64,000 nucleotides of DNA from Candidatus Bathyarchaeota archaeon (GTDB taxonomy: Archaea > Thermoproteota > Bathyarchaeia > JAPDIZ01). The stretch is from contig JAPDIZ010000002.1 in assembly GCA_029259355.1 (NCBI GenBank), positions 434,001 to 498,000 on the forward strand. The letters run 5' to 3'. The position numbers were made by a program, and so were the translations under genes. The stretch's first letter is position 1. Every line of letters starts with the position of its first letter. Under the pieces are notes generated by a model. It was not told the DNA's origin. It ran no database searches and saw only the letters and a program-made list of their open reading frames with translations. Below are positions 9,997 through 17,326 of the stretch, piece after piece.

Positions 9997-10806
9997 CTAG
10001 ATCTCACCCAGTACTTTTCTCAAAGGCGCTGCTTCTGGCTCCTCTAGAGGTATTTCTACAGCTTCATACCTAAACAGCGTGGGGTATCTAAGCCCTATCT
10101 TAGTGGTCTTCTCGAGCCCTTCTCGAAAGCTTTCGAAAAAGCCCTTTGGAACCACAAACCCCAGCTCGTCATCGGCTACAAAGCTCCTATACCTAGCTCC
10201 CCACCCTGGGAAGATGACCTGCGGCTTTCCAGACCTATGCGCTTCGGCTAAGCTGTAGCAAGCATCAAACCCAAAGGAAACCCATGGACGGATCACCGCC
10301 TCATCACCTAAAGCCCAGAGCACGCTCGTAACAAGCTTGTTCACTTGGGCAGGGTTTCCGTAGATAACTACTAGGTCGGGCTCGAAAGCTGCTCGCTCAA
10401 CGGGTTGAACCAGCATAGCCTCGACGCTTCCCGGAAGAAGCTTAGCAAGCTTCTCCATAGTCCTGATCGAGGCTTCTGCGCTTATCCCCATAAAGGGCGC
10501 TACGAACTCCTTCGAAAGCTCTTGGGTAAAGTTTTTCCAAGCCTCCTCATCGTAGTCCACTAAGCCTAATAGAAGCATACCTGGGCAGAATACGCTGCGC
10601 TTAGTCAACCTCAGAAACCACCCAAATCTTCGGCTGATGTTCATCGCTCTACAGATAGGCATCCTCGCTAATGGTTCCCTAGCTTTCTCTGGAACAACAC
10701 CTCCCTTTTCAACGAATTTAATGGCTAGTGGATACGTAGCTGGCCTTGCGTGGGCGGTGATGGCTTCTCCTAGCCTAACCCAGCTCGGTTTTTCACCCAA
10801 GCTCAA
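9997..10806 (-). CDS. DUF169 family protein
   Basis: The 269-residue protein resembles the DUF169 (COG2043) family: the N-terminal ATYPLAIKFVEKGGVVPEKA, the cysteine in MPICRAMNISRRFG and another in VFCPGMLLLGLVD, followed by FEPDLVVIYGNPAQVNKLV and CYSLAEAHRSGKPQVIFPGWGAR. These are the conserved stretches of this uncharacterised archaeal/anaerobe family, which is often found in anaerobes and has conserved cysteines. It has no membrane segment. Function is unknown. Its start at 10806 (ATG) is followed by SLGEKPSWVRLGEAI, and its 3' end faces the broken small gene at 9813-9988. Confidence 0.8.
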   Translation of the reverse strand: MSLGEKPSWVRLGEAITAHARPATYPLAIKFVEKGGVVPEKAREPLARMPICRAMNISRRFGWFLRLTKRSVFCPGMLLLGLVDYDEEAWKNFTQELSKEFVAPFMGISAEASIRTMEKLAKLLPGSVEAMLVQPVERAAFEPDLVVIYGNPAQVNKLVTSVLWALGDEAVIRPWVSFGFDACYSLAEAHRSGKPQVIFPGWGARYRSFVADDELGFVVPKGFFESFREGLEKTTKIGLRYPTLFRYEAVEIPLEEPEAAPLRKVLGEI

Positions 10807-10888
10807 AACCCCCTAAGTAAAATTTTCTTCGCAATACACGTTTAAGGATGGCGAAAAGTGTGGAGCCAAGCGACTAGAGAAAACCCAC

Positions 10889-12017
10889 TTAAGATATCTC
10901 TAGCCGCGGCTCCACCCTACTCCTCAGCTTATAGAGAACAGCTTCTTCGCTGAAATCGGTCAACACTTTGTCCTTGCCCATTTCGAGGAGAAGCGTAGGT
11001 CTATCCCCCGACTCATCCGCCCTGTAGACTCCGTAGAACACCCCCATCGCGTGTGTAGAAGGTTATCCTATGGGGATTCACCGACCTATCCACTACAAAG
11101 TACCCCCAAGTCTCAGTGCCTGTGCAGCGGTTTCCGCCGTTAGTATCCCAGAAAGCGCAATAGGTCTCTTTGCCGTAATAGGGGTTTCCCGAACAGTCCT
11201 CTAGCGCGATGATCTCGGGTACGCCTCCCGGTTCCCAAGGTTTGTTGGCAACAAACCAAACACCTCGCCTTCATGACCCCTAGGAGAAATATCTCGTTGG
11301 TTAAGTAGAGCTCAGCTGGCCTAAAGCAGCAGACCACTTCGCCGCGCTCTACGTATAGCTTGACCACCTTCTCACAGTAGAGCTGCTCAACCGCTTCCTT
11401 GACAGACGGCTCTAGGTATTCATAGGGGGAGACAAAGCTGCCGTTTGGATCGCTTGGGCAACAAACATCATTCTGTCGAAAAGCGCCCAGTCAAAGCACC
11501 CAGCTTTTCCCGCATACGGCCCCATGTCCTCTCTTAGGTAACCGATGCACTGACCCTTAGAGACCTGCTCGCCCTCTTCGACGACAACTTCGCGCAGGTG
11601 GTAGAACTCGCTTACGAACCTGTTGCCGTGTCGAATAACCAATTCGTAGTCTCCGGGCTCTATCTGGGAAATCATGAAAACTACGCCATCAGCGGGGGCC
11701 TTAACAGCTGTTCCAAGCTTGACGCAGATGGCTACGTGCTTGCGCCCCTCTACGTGGTTTAGTGCGTGTATACCGAAGGGAGTCAAGCCATCTCCATTTT
11801 CGAAGTCTATGGCATCAAGGTCTACGGGCATGTCGAAGAAAACTTCTTCAAAGCTCTCCTCAGAGGGTTTTTGCTCAGCAGCCCCAAGCCTCTCCTCGAG
11901 AACGCCTCTTACAGCTGATGCTGCGACCAGTGCAACAACAGTCACCAAGACCAAGCGCTTGGCGTTCATTGAGCTCGGAAAAGCCCATGTGGTTAGATAA
12001 AAGGGTTGCGAGGGCAT
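10889..12017 (-). pseudogene. Secreted M23-peptidase-like protein, broken by about three frameshifts
   Basis: The first 201 residues (12017-11412) have a hydrophobic N-terminal segment (RLVLVTVVALVAASAV) and a lysostaphin-like fold: GTAVKAPADGVVF, GNRFVSEFYHLREVVVEEGEQV and SKGQCIGYLRE. The usual zinc ligands of M23 peptidases are not apparent, so it may be catalytically dead. Coding continues in other frames: GSFVSPYEYLEPSVKEAVEQ to about 11275, then GVWFVANKPWEPGGVPEIIA to about 11050, then MGVFYGVYRADESGDRPTLL to a TAA at 10889. Joined, these give a protein of about 370 residues with no leftover stops. Three indels in one gene suggest decay, though sequence quality is an alternative. Confidence 0.6.
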
Positions 12018-12020
12018 CCA

Positions 12021-12215
12021 CTACTTTATCTTTTCGAGCAGAATCGCTGGGCATATCTTAGTTATACCCTCAATGCTCTCCAGCTTCTTCACAAACTTAG
12101 CGAGCTCATCCATGTTTTTGAACCAGCCTTCAAGGAGAATCATGTGGTCTCCACTCGATGAGTATAGGCTAACGACTTCCTCCATATCCCTTAGCTGCTC
12201 AAGAGCTGAGATAAG
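12021..12215 (-). pseudogene. 3' stump of an Lrp/AsnC ligand-binding-domain gene
   Basis: Reading the minus strand from 12215 gives LISALEQLRDMEEVVSLYSS, then SGDHMILLEGWFKNMDELAK and VKKLESIEGITKICPAILLE to a TAG at 12021. This is the alternating helix-strand pattern of the small effector-binding (RAM) domain of Lrp/AsnC regulators. An in-frame stop stands at 12216-12218 and no start codon is available before an internal ATG at 12185, so the 5' end is lost just where the AT-rich insert begins. Function is presumably lost. Confidence 0.5.
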
Positions 12216-12275
12216 CTATTTAAGCACCAATTTACACAATTAGAGACGAAAAGTAAGTGAGGGTGCTAGGGAGAG

Positions 12276-12437
12276 ATGGGTAAAAGAAAAGAGCAAGTAA
12301 GAGTGTCTTTTGAGGGTTCTTTGAGAGAGAAGATCGAAGCACTACGAGAATATTATGGTATTTACAACAACACGGATTTGATTCGTTTTCTTGTTGCGAG
12401 AGAATATGAGCGGTTGAAAGAAGCTGGCAGGCTTTAG
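12276..12437 (+). CDS. Ribbon-helix-helix-like small protein (53 aa)
   Basis: Translation from ATG 12276 gives MGKRKEQVRVSFEGSLREKI followed by a helix EALREYYGIYNNTDLIRFLV and AREYERLKEAGRL. A basic N-terminus, a short beta strand (QVRVSF) and two helices match the ribbon-helix-helix fold of plasmid and virus regulators. AGGGAG lies just upstream of the ATG. The gene is below the usual size cut-off. It ends at 12437, overlapping the end of an open frame on the opposite strand. Confidence 0.55.
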   Translation: MGKRKEQVRVSFEGSLREKIEALREYYGIYNNTDLIRFLVAREYERLKEAGRL

Positions 12438-12640
12438 AGATTTTGTCGAAAAGAAGGATGTCTTAGATTGAAGGGACATTCCCAACACCTTGCTTTTTCT
12501 TTCCAGTACGTGCAATAACCCCTTTCTTTGTCTAAATGCATACAGCTATAATCCAGCCCCCGCTTTACCTCTTTCTTTGGCTTTGGCTTGGTTTCTACCG
12601 CAGATGTTGAGATTGTGGTTGAGGTTGTTGATTTTTGTTT
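12434..12640 (-). other. Open frame continuing past the TGA of the 112-aa gene
   Basis: Immediately after the TGA that ends the 112-residue gene, the same frame stays open for about 67 codons to a TAA at 12434. It encodes a Ser/Thr-rich linker (STTSTTISTSAVETKPKPKK) and a second cysteine-bearing segment, DYSCMHLDKERGYCTYWKEK then ARCWECPFNLRHP. The four-cysteine pattern looks like a real zinc-binding domain, so the TGA either truncates an ancestral longer protein or is a sequence error. See the matching finding. Confidence 0.4.
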
Positions 12641-12979
12641 TCAGTATTCAGCTATTCTGAGGTGTAGGCAAGTCTGACACCAAGCCAGATCATCTATTAC
12701 GAAGGGTTTTGCAAAGTGTTGGAGTTTGTATCCGCAATAGATTTTGTGTTCGCCCACAGCCATAAACCAGCAACGGGGTCTGTTTCGCTCCTCATCCCAC
12801 AAATCATATTCTTTCAGTTTTTCGATTGCTTGTTCTTTGCTTTCGAATAACCCCGTCTTTTTCTCAAATAACATCTTCAAAATGCGGTTGACGACATCGT
12901 CGCTGTCGCCTTTCTTTTTGAATTGACGTAGTTTTTCTAGTGTGCTCTTTCGTAGCCTGACTGGGACGTATTCGGTCAT
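12641..12979 (-). CDS. Ribbon-helix-helix plus cysteine-domain protein (112 aa)
   Basis: The N-terminus MTEYVPVRLRKSTLEKLRQF with GDSDDVVNRILKMLFEKK fits a ribbon-helix-helix DNA-binding domain. The C-terminal half has Cys and His residues (CWFMAVGEHKIYCGYKLQHF, WCQTCLHLRIAEY) that could bind zinc. Directly upstream of the ATG (12979) stands TTTTGGCAC, and related TTGGCA/TGCCAA motifs recur in the adjacent AT-rich DNA, so the protein may regulate itself. No family is recognised. It is part of the AT-rich insert. Confidence 0.6.
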   Translation of the reverse strand: MTEYVPVRLRKSTLEKLRQFKKKGDSDDVVNRILKMLFEKKTGLFESKEQAIEKLKEYDLWDEERNRPRCWFMAVGEHKIYCGYKLQHFAKPFVIDDLAWCQTCLHLRIAEY

Positions 12980-13318
12980 GTGCCAAAATTTGTTTTTTTG
13001 TAATATTTAGTGTTTTTGGCAAGTTTGGCTTGGTCGGCATTTTTTCGTCATTTACTTGCCAAAGCCGAAGCTAAGGCTTTTGCAACCAAAAGAAGCGAGA
13101 AAAAAGCCCGTTTTCATATTTACATAAAAAGCGGTTTTTGAGCGCATCAAAACGCATTTGTCGCCATGTATACACGTGTATGCAAGCAAGTGAAAGAAGC
13201 TTGTTCCACGCTTTTTTAGCACAAAAAAGCACGATATGGATATTAATGTATACAAAAATCACAAATTTTCACAAGTTGCCACCCTATTTGGCAACTTTCC
13301 CGTGTATTTTGCATCTCC
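12980..13318. other. AT-rich non-coding stretch with inverted repeats
   Basis: No convincing gene is seen in about 340 bases. Inverted repeats are: TTTGGCAAGT (13015-13024) with ACTTGCCAAA (13054-13063), and AAGTTGCC (13273-13280) with GGCAACTT (13290-13297). A near-palindrome TGTATACACGTGTATGCA lies at about 13166-13183. Minus-strand frames of about 65 codons here are rich in Phe and Cys and look spurious. Confidence 0.5.
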
Positions 13319-13594
13319 AAAACCTCTCCAGAGGGCGTGGTTAGGGCGATCCTCTACTACCCGCAAGAGCTTGGCAGAAACATGGATGAGGTGCTTAGGA
13401 TGGTGAGGGCTCTGCAGGTTGCGGACGAGAAGAGGGTTGTTCTGCCCGCAAACTGGCCCAACAACGAGCTGATAGGTGATAAGGCGATCATACCTCCAGC
13501 CGCTGACGAAAAGACCGCTGAGGAGAGGCTTAAGAAGGCTGAGGCTGGCGAAATAGAGTGCTACGACTGGTGGTTCTGCTACAAGAAGCTTTAG
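13319..13594 (+). pseudogene. 3' stump of a peroxiredoxin gene
   Basis: From [20 protein letters not shown] to [13 protein letters not shown] this is the C-terminal third of an archaeal Prx6-type peroxiredoxin, including [20 protein letters not shown] and the C-terminal Cys pair region [10 protein letters not shown]. The N-terminal thioredoxin fold with the peroxidatic Cys is absent, and upstream codons become AT-rich nonsense at about 13318. A GTG at 13337 could still start an 85-residue piece. It sits next to rubrerythrin and desulfoferrodoxin genes, where an intact peroxiredoxin would make functional sense. Confidence 0.75.
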
Positions 13595-13600
13595 CGCAAC

Positions 13601-13615
13601 ATTTTTTACTTTTTG
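13601..13615 (+). terminator. T-rich archaeal-type terminator
   Basis: The run ATTTTTTACTTTTTG follows the peroxiredoxin stump by a few bases and precedes the rubrerythrin gene. Archaeal RNA polymerase stops at such T tracts without a hairpin. Confidence 0.4.
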
Positions 13616-13643
13616 TACATCTGTCTTTCGAGAGGTCTTTGAA

Positions 13644-14228
13644 ATGGAGAAGACTCTTGAGAATTTGGTAAAGGCCTTTATTGGCGAAAGTCAAGCGAGA
13701 AACCGATACACCTTCTACGCAAAAGCCGCTAAAAACGAGGGATACGAGCAGATAGCTGAAATCTTCTTGATCACAGCAGACAACGAGAAGGAGCACGCGA
13801 GCACGCTCTACAAGCTGATTCAAGAGCTCAAAGAGAAGCTGGGGAAAGAGGTCGGTGACATCAACGTAGAGGCTGTGGCTCCAACCGTTCACGGAAAAAC
13901 CGCGGAAAACCTCAGAGCCGCTATCGCGGGAGAAAACTACGAACACACCAAGATGTACCCAGAGTTTGCTGAGGTAGCGAAGAAGGAGGGGCTTCCAGAG
14001 GTTGCGAAGAGGCTTAGAGCCATCGCTCGAGCTGAGCAACACCACGAAGAGAGGTTTAGGAAGCTGCTCAAAGAGGTTGAGAGAGGCACCGTATTCAAAA
14101 AAGACAAGGAGGTTTGGTGGGTTTGCGGAGAATGCGGCTACGTACACTTCGGTAGAGAGCCGCCGGAGAGATGCCCATCGTGCGACCATCCAAGGAGCTA
14201 CTTCCAAGTGATGTGTGAAGAGTATTGA
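13644..14228 (+). CDS. rbr: Rubrerythrin
   Basis: This non-heme diiron peroxidase reduces hydrogen peroxide with electrons passed through a C-terminal rubredoxin centre. The four-helix domain has the ligand motifs [46 protein letters not shown] and [11 protein letters not shown]. The rubredoxin domain has [20 protein letters not shown]. Length (194) is usual. GAGAGG lies ahead of the ATG at 13644. It is the first gene of a tight operon with desulfoferrodoxin and a flavodiiron protein, a complete anaerobe-type oxygen defence set. Confidence 0.97.
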   Translation: MEKTLENLVKAFIGESQARNRYTFYAKAAKNEGYEQIAEIFLITADNEKEHASTLYKLIQELKEKLGKEVGDINVEAVAPTVHGKTAENLRAAIAGENYEHTKMYPEFAEVAKKEGLPEVAKRLRAIARAEQHHEERFRKLLKEVERGTVFKKDKEVWWVCGECGYVHFGREPPERCPSCDHPRSYFQVMCEEY

Positions 14229-14240
14229 GGAGGTGGTTGA

Positions 14241-14618
14241 GTGGCCGAAAGGCTACGGGTCTATAGGTGCAACGTGTGTGGAAACGTCGTTGAGGTGCTT
14301 CACCCCGGAAAAGGAAAGCTTGTCTGCTGCAGACAGCCCATGGAGCTCCTCGAGGAAAAAACCGTCGACGAAGGTAAGGAGAAGCACGCCCCCCTCTTCG
14401 AGAAAACCGATGGAGGAGTAGTTGTCAAGGTGGGAGCTGTTCCCCACCCTATGGAGCAGAACCACTACATCGAGTGGATCGAGGTGCTGGCAGACGGCGA
14501 GGCCTACACGAGATTTCTTAACCCAGGAGATAAGCCAGAGGCTAGGTTTGAGTTAGAGGCTAAAAAGGTCGTGGTAAGAGCTTACTGCAACGTCCACGGT
14601 CTTTGGAAAACCTCCTAA
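14241..14618 (+). CDS. dfx: Desulfoferrodoxin (superoxide reductase)
   Basis: It reduces superoxide to hydrogen peroxide without making oxygen. The N-terminal desulforedoxin iron site is [23 protein letters not shown] (C-x2-C and CC). The superoxide-reducing centre is formed by the HAP of KEKHAPLF, the [16 protein letters not shown] histidines and C-N-x-H in [10 protein letters not shown]. Both centres are intact in a normal 125-residue chain. It starts with GTG at 14241, 12 bases after rbr, with GAGGAGGTG ahead of it. It probably hands peroxide to rubrerythrin. Confidence 0.97.
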   Translation: MAERLRVYRCNVCGNVVEVLHPGKGKLVCCRQPMELLEEKTVDEGKEKHAPLFEKTDGGVVVKVGAVPHPMEQNHYIEWIEVLADGEAYTRFLNPGDKPEARFELEAKKVVVRAYCNVHGLWKTS

Positions 14619-14642
14619 AGCCTCTTCCTTTTCCCAAGGGAT

Positions 14643-15836
14643 ATGGTTGCGATGGTTGTTAGAGAGGTTAGGCCAAGCGTATACTTTGTCGGCGCCCTAG
14701 ACTGGGATAGGAGGCTCTTCGACGAGCTTATTCCACTACCCGATGGAACTAGCTACAACGCATACTTGGTTAGGGGAAGCCAAAAGACAGCGCTCATAGA
14801 CACCGTTGACCCCTCGATGGAGAAGGTGCTTGTCGAAAACCTTCAGAGCCTTGGAGTCGACGAGATAGACTACGTAGTTTCCAACCACGCAGAGCAGGAC
14901 CACTCAGGCTCTATTCCAAGAGTCTTGGAGCTATATCCCAGCGCTAAGGTTGTGACGAACAAGAGGTGCGCTGATCTGCTCAAAGACCTGCTCCAAATCC
15001 CTGAAGAGAGGTTTTCGGTGGTGGAGGATGGAGAGAGCCTTTCCTTAGGCGACAAAACGCTTCAGTTCTTCCTCGCTCCCTGGGTTCACTGGCCCGAAAC
15101 CATGCTCACCTACTTAAGAGAGGACAAGATACTGTTTACCTGCGACCTCTTCGGCTCGCATTTAGCGACTAGTGATCTCTTCGCAAAAGACGAGGCGAGA
15201 GTATACGCTGCGGCAAAGAGATACTTCGCTGAAATCATGATGCCGTTTAGGAAGAACATCCAAAAGTATCTGGAGAAGGTGTTGGAGCTCGATGCAAAGG
15301 TCATCGCCCCAAGCCACGGACCCATCTACGACAACCCCAGCTTCATACTAAACGCGTACCGGGAGTGGGTTGCTGACGAGGTGAAGAACGAGGTAGTTGT
15401 TGCCTACGTCTCAATGCACGGAAGCACAGCTGAGATTATTCGGTACTTAGTTGACGCGCTCGTGGAGAGAGGAGTTGGCGTAAAGCAGTTCAACTTAACC
15501 AAAACCGACTTGGGCGAGCTTGCCTCAGCTCTCGTAGACGCTGCGACGCTGGTGGTGGGCTCTCCCACGGTGTTAGCTGGACCACACCCAAGCATGGTCT
15601 ACGCAGCCTACCTCGTCAACATGCTTAGGCCTAAGCTGAGGTTTGTCGCAGTTGTTGGCTCGTATGGATGGGGTGGTAGGGTGGTTGAAGTGCTCAAAGG
15701 CTTGCTCACCAACCTCAAAGCAGAGATCCTTGAGCCAGTGATCATCAAAGGCTATCCCAAAGAGGAGAGCTTCAGAGCCTTAGACGAGCTAGCCGACGAA
15801 ATACTCAACAAGCATAGGGAGCTGAAGATAGCTTAA
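14643..15836 (+). CDS. fprA: Flavodiiron protein (FprA-type, possible F420H2 oxidase)
   Basis: The N-terminal metallo-beta-lactamase domain carries the diiron ligands in SNHAEQDHSGS (H-x-E-x-D-H) near residue 80, then LAPWVHWPETM and CDLFGSH, and IAPSHGPIY. The C-terminal flavodoxin domain (from about residue 252) has VVAYVSMHGSTAEIIRYLV for FMN phosphate binding and VVGSPTVLAGPHP. These enzymes reduce oxygen to water, using F420H2 in methanogens or rubredoxin elsewhere; the donor here is unknown. It follows desulfoferrodoxin by 24 bases with AAGGGA before the ATG. Confidence 0.95.
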   Translation: MVAMVVREVRPSVYFVGALDWDRRLFDELIPLPDGTSYNAYLVRGSQKTALIDTVDPSMEKVLVENLQSLGVDEIDYVVSNHAEQDHSGSIPRVLELYPSAKVVTNKRCADLLKDLLQIPEERFSVVEDGESLSLGDKTLQFFLAPWVHWPETMLTYLREDKILFTCDLFGSHLATSDLFAKDEARVYAAAKRYFAEIMMPFRKNIQKYLEKVLELDAKVIAPSHGPIYDNPSFILNAYREWVADEVKNEVVVAYVSMHGSTAEIIRYLVDALVERGVGVKQFNLTKTDLGELASALVDAATLVVGSPTVLAGPHPSMVYAAYLVNMLRPKLRFVAVVGSYGWGGRVVEVLKGLLTNLKAEILEPVIIKGYPKEESFRALDELADEILNKHRELKIA

Positions 15837-15876
15837 GCTAAGCGGAGAAGCCCGTGGGAAGCGCTTAGACCCCTAG

Positions 15877-16120
15877 GCCGTAGCGAAAGCCACCGAGGAG
15901 TTCAACAGGTACAGAGCGCCTGAAGTAGTTGCTAGGCTGGTTTCGCTCGACAAAACTCTCTCAAGGTGGAGTTTACCAGAAGCTACTGCTACTCCCGTAG
16001 GTTCTACGACCACTTCGATGACCTCAGGCTTCTCCTGATGGATGCTGGGATAAAAACCCAAGTCGCAAGGTCGAAGAGCATTCTGAAGCAGCTGTTGTCG
16101 AGTACAGAATCGTTGGCTAA
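15877..16120 (+). pseudogene. Small gene remnant with frameshifts
   Basis: Three reading-frame pieces join into one plausible protein: AVAKATEEFNRYRAPEVVAR then LVSLDKTLS (to about 15965), VEFTRSYCYSRRFYDHFDDL with RLLLMDAGIKTQVA (to about 16070), and VEEHSEAAVVEYRIVG to a TAA at 16120. Stops and shifts separate them and no clean start is visible. Each piece has ordinary protein composition, so this looks like a decayed gene of about 85 residues, not random DNA. I do not recognise the family with confidence. Confidence 0.45.
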
Positions 16121-16142
16121 TTCTTGCTTAACGCATAGGCTC

Positions 16143-17297
16143 TTACGACACAGGCTCGTAGACGATGCCCAGCTTCTGCGCCTCTGCGTACGCGCGCTCC
16201 ATCTCAGCTCTCGTCGGACGCCGCGCTATCTCTTTGTAGCGATTGGGGTATCTTGCAACCAAGTACTCGGGCCTGTACTGCTGCATGATGTTTACCAAAG
16301 CTCTCGGCAGGTTTTTGGCTATCCAGTTGAGGAGGGGTATGGTGCAGCAGTCTAGGTGGTTTGGGAGGACGAGATGCCTTATGATGATGTCGCCGTGTTG
16401 ATGAGCCATCAAGTGGTTTCTTGAAACTATTTGGAAGTAGTTGGGGGCGTTGGATAGCTTTTGAGCACATTCGTCGCTGAAGTACTTGAAGTCAGGTAAC
16501 CATATGTCAATCAAGTCAACGAGTATCTCCATCAGCTCTTGGCTGCAGTACATGTTGGAGTTCCAAAGCAACGGCGTATTGACGTCCATGTACCGAAGCG
16601 ACTCGATGATGGTGTGAGCTGATGGCGTGGGGTCTCCGCCTACGTAGTTTATGTTGGGCGCACCCTCTTTCCGGAGGATGGTAGCTATCTTAGCCAACAT
16701 CTGTGGGTCAACGGGATCGCCTTCCCCATACCTCTCGTACTCTTGCGATATGGTGTAGTTTTGGCAGAAGACGCAGCGAAAGTTGCAGCTTATGAAGAAT
16801 ATGGTTCCAGAACCCCCTTGCCCACTTAGTCCCGGTACGCTTACGAGAGGAGCTTCCTCTCCAAAGTGGTGGAACCAACTTGACACATAGGTTTGAGAGG
16901 TTTGTCGGCAAAAGCCCCTCTCGCCCTTTTCCCGATTTACGCCGCAGCGACGCTCACAGAAGTTACAGTGAGTTATCATGTGCTTAACCAAAGCTACCTT
17001 TACGTCGAGGAAGCTGTGCTCGGACTTCTCCAGCTCATTAAACGAGAGGCTTCCCTTCTCAACCTCTTCTAACGCATTGGAGAACTTTTGCTTGAGGTCT
17101 TTGTGCAGAGCCCAGAGCTCCTCCTCCCCAAGCCTAAATGGGTTGGTCTCTGCGGAGATATGCTTGCAGATAAGATACTTCGCTGGCTTTTGGTTTAGCG
17201 CTACTTGGTAGTACCAGCTGAGGCGCTTCTTCGTCTCCGGATGCTTCCAAGCAGGGATTATGTCTGGTCTATAAATCCTCCACATCCCCCAACCCAT
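16143..17297 (-). CDS. Radical SAM protein (COG1313/PflX-like)
   Basis: A 4Fe-4S radical-SAM enzyme related to pyruvate formate-lyase activases. An N-terminal cysteine cluster (CNFCERRCGVNREKGERGFC) precedes the SAM-cluster motif CNFRCVFCQN near residue 170, then NYVGGDPTPSAHTIIESL and DIWLPDFKYFSDECA. The order and length match COG1313 proteins, whose substrates are unknown. It lies 29 bases downstream of another radical SAM gene on the same strand, so the two are probably one transcript. An additional Trp/Tyr-rich N-terminal region of about 100 residues precedes the cysteines. Confidence 0.9.
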   Translation of the reverse strand: MGWGMWRIYRPDIIPAWKHPETKKRLSWYYQVALNQKPAKYLICKHISAETNPFRLGEEELWALHKDLKQKFSNALEEVEKGSLSFNELEKSEHSFLDVKVALVKHMITHCNFCERRCGVNREKGERGFCRQTSQTYVSSWFHHFGEEAPLVSVPGLSGQGGSGTIFFISCNFRCVFCQNYTISQEYERYGEGDPVDPQMLAKIATILRKEGAPNINYVGGDPTPSAHTIIESLRYMDVNTPLLWNSNMYCSQELMEILVDLIDIWLPDFKYFSDECAQKLSNAPNYFQIVSRNHLMAHQHGDIIIRHLVLPNHLDCCTIPLLNWIAKNLPRALVNIMQQYRPEYLVARYPNRYKEIARRPTRAEMERAYAEAQKLGIVYEPVS

Positions 17298-17326
17298 TCC
17301 ATCTACCTATGCCTATTTTTGCGGTA

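Larger units (their letters stand above)
12219..13318. mobile_element. Putative 1.1-kb AT-rich insert between two gene stumps
   Basis: This stretch is clearly richer in A and T than its surroundings and carries two small DNA-binding-like genes and several inverted repeats. On its left the Lrp/AsnC gene has lost its 5' part and on its right the peroxiredoxin gene has lost its 5' part. This is what insertion with deletion between two divergent genes would produce. No transposase, integrase or terminal direct repeat was seen, so it could be a plasmid- or virus-derived remnant. The boundaries are set only by where the flanking genes stop making sense. Confidence 0.4.

Noticed and set aside
13052-13262. 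Two overlapping minus-strand frames of 63-67 codons in the AT-rich stretch
   Set aside because: Phe/Cys-rich low-complexity translation with no ribosome site; likely chance frames in AT-rich DNA.
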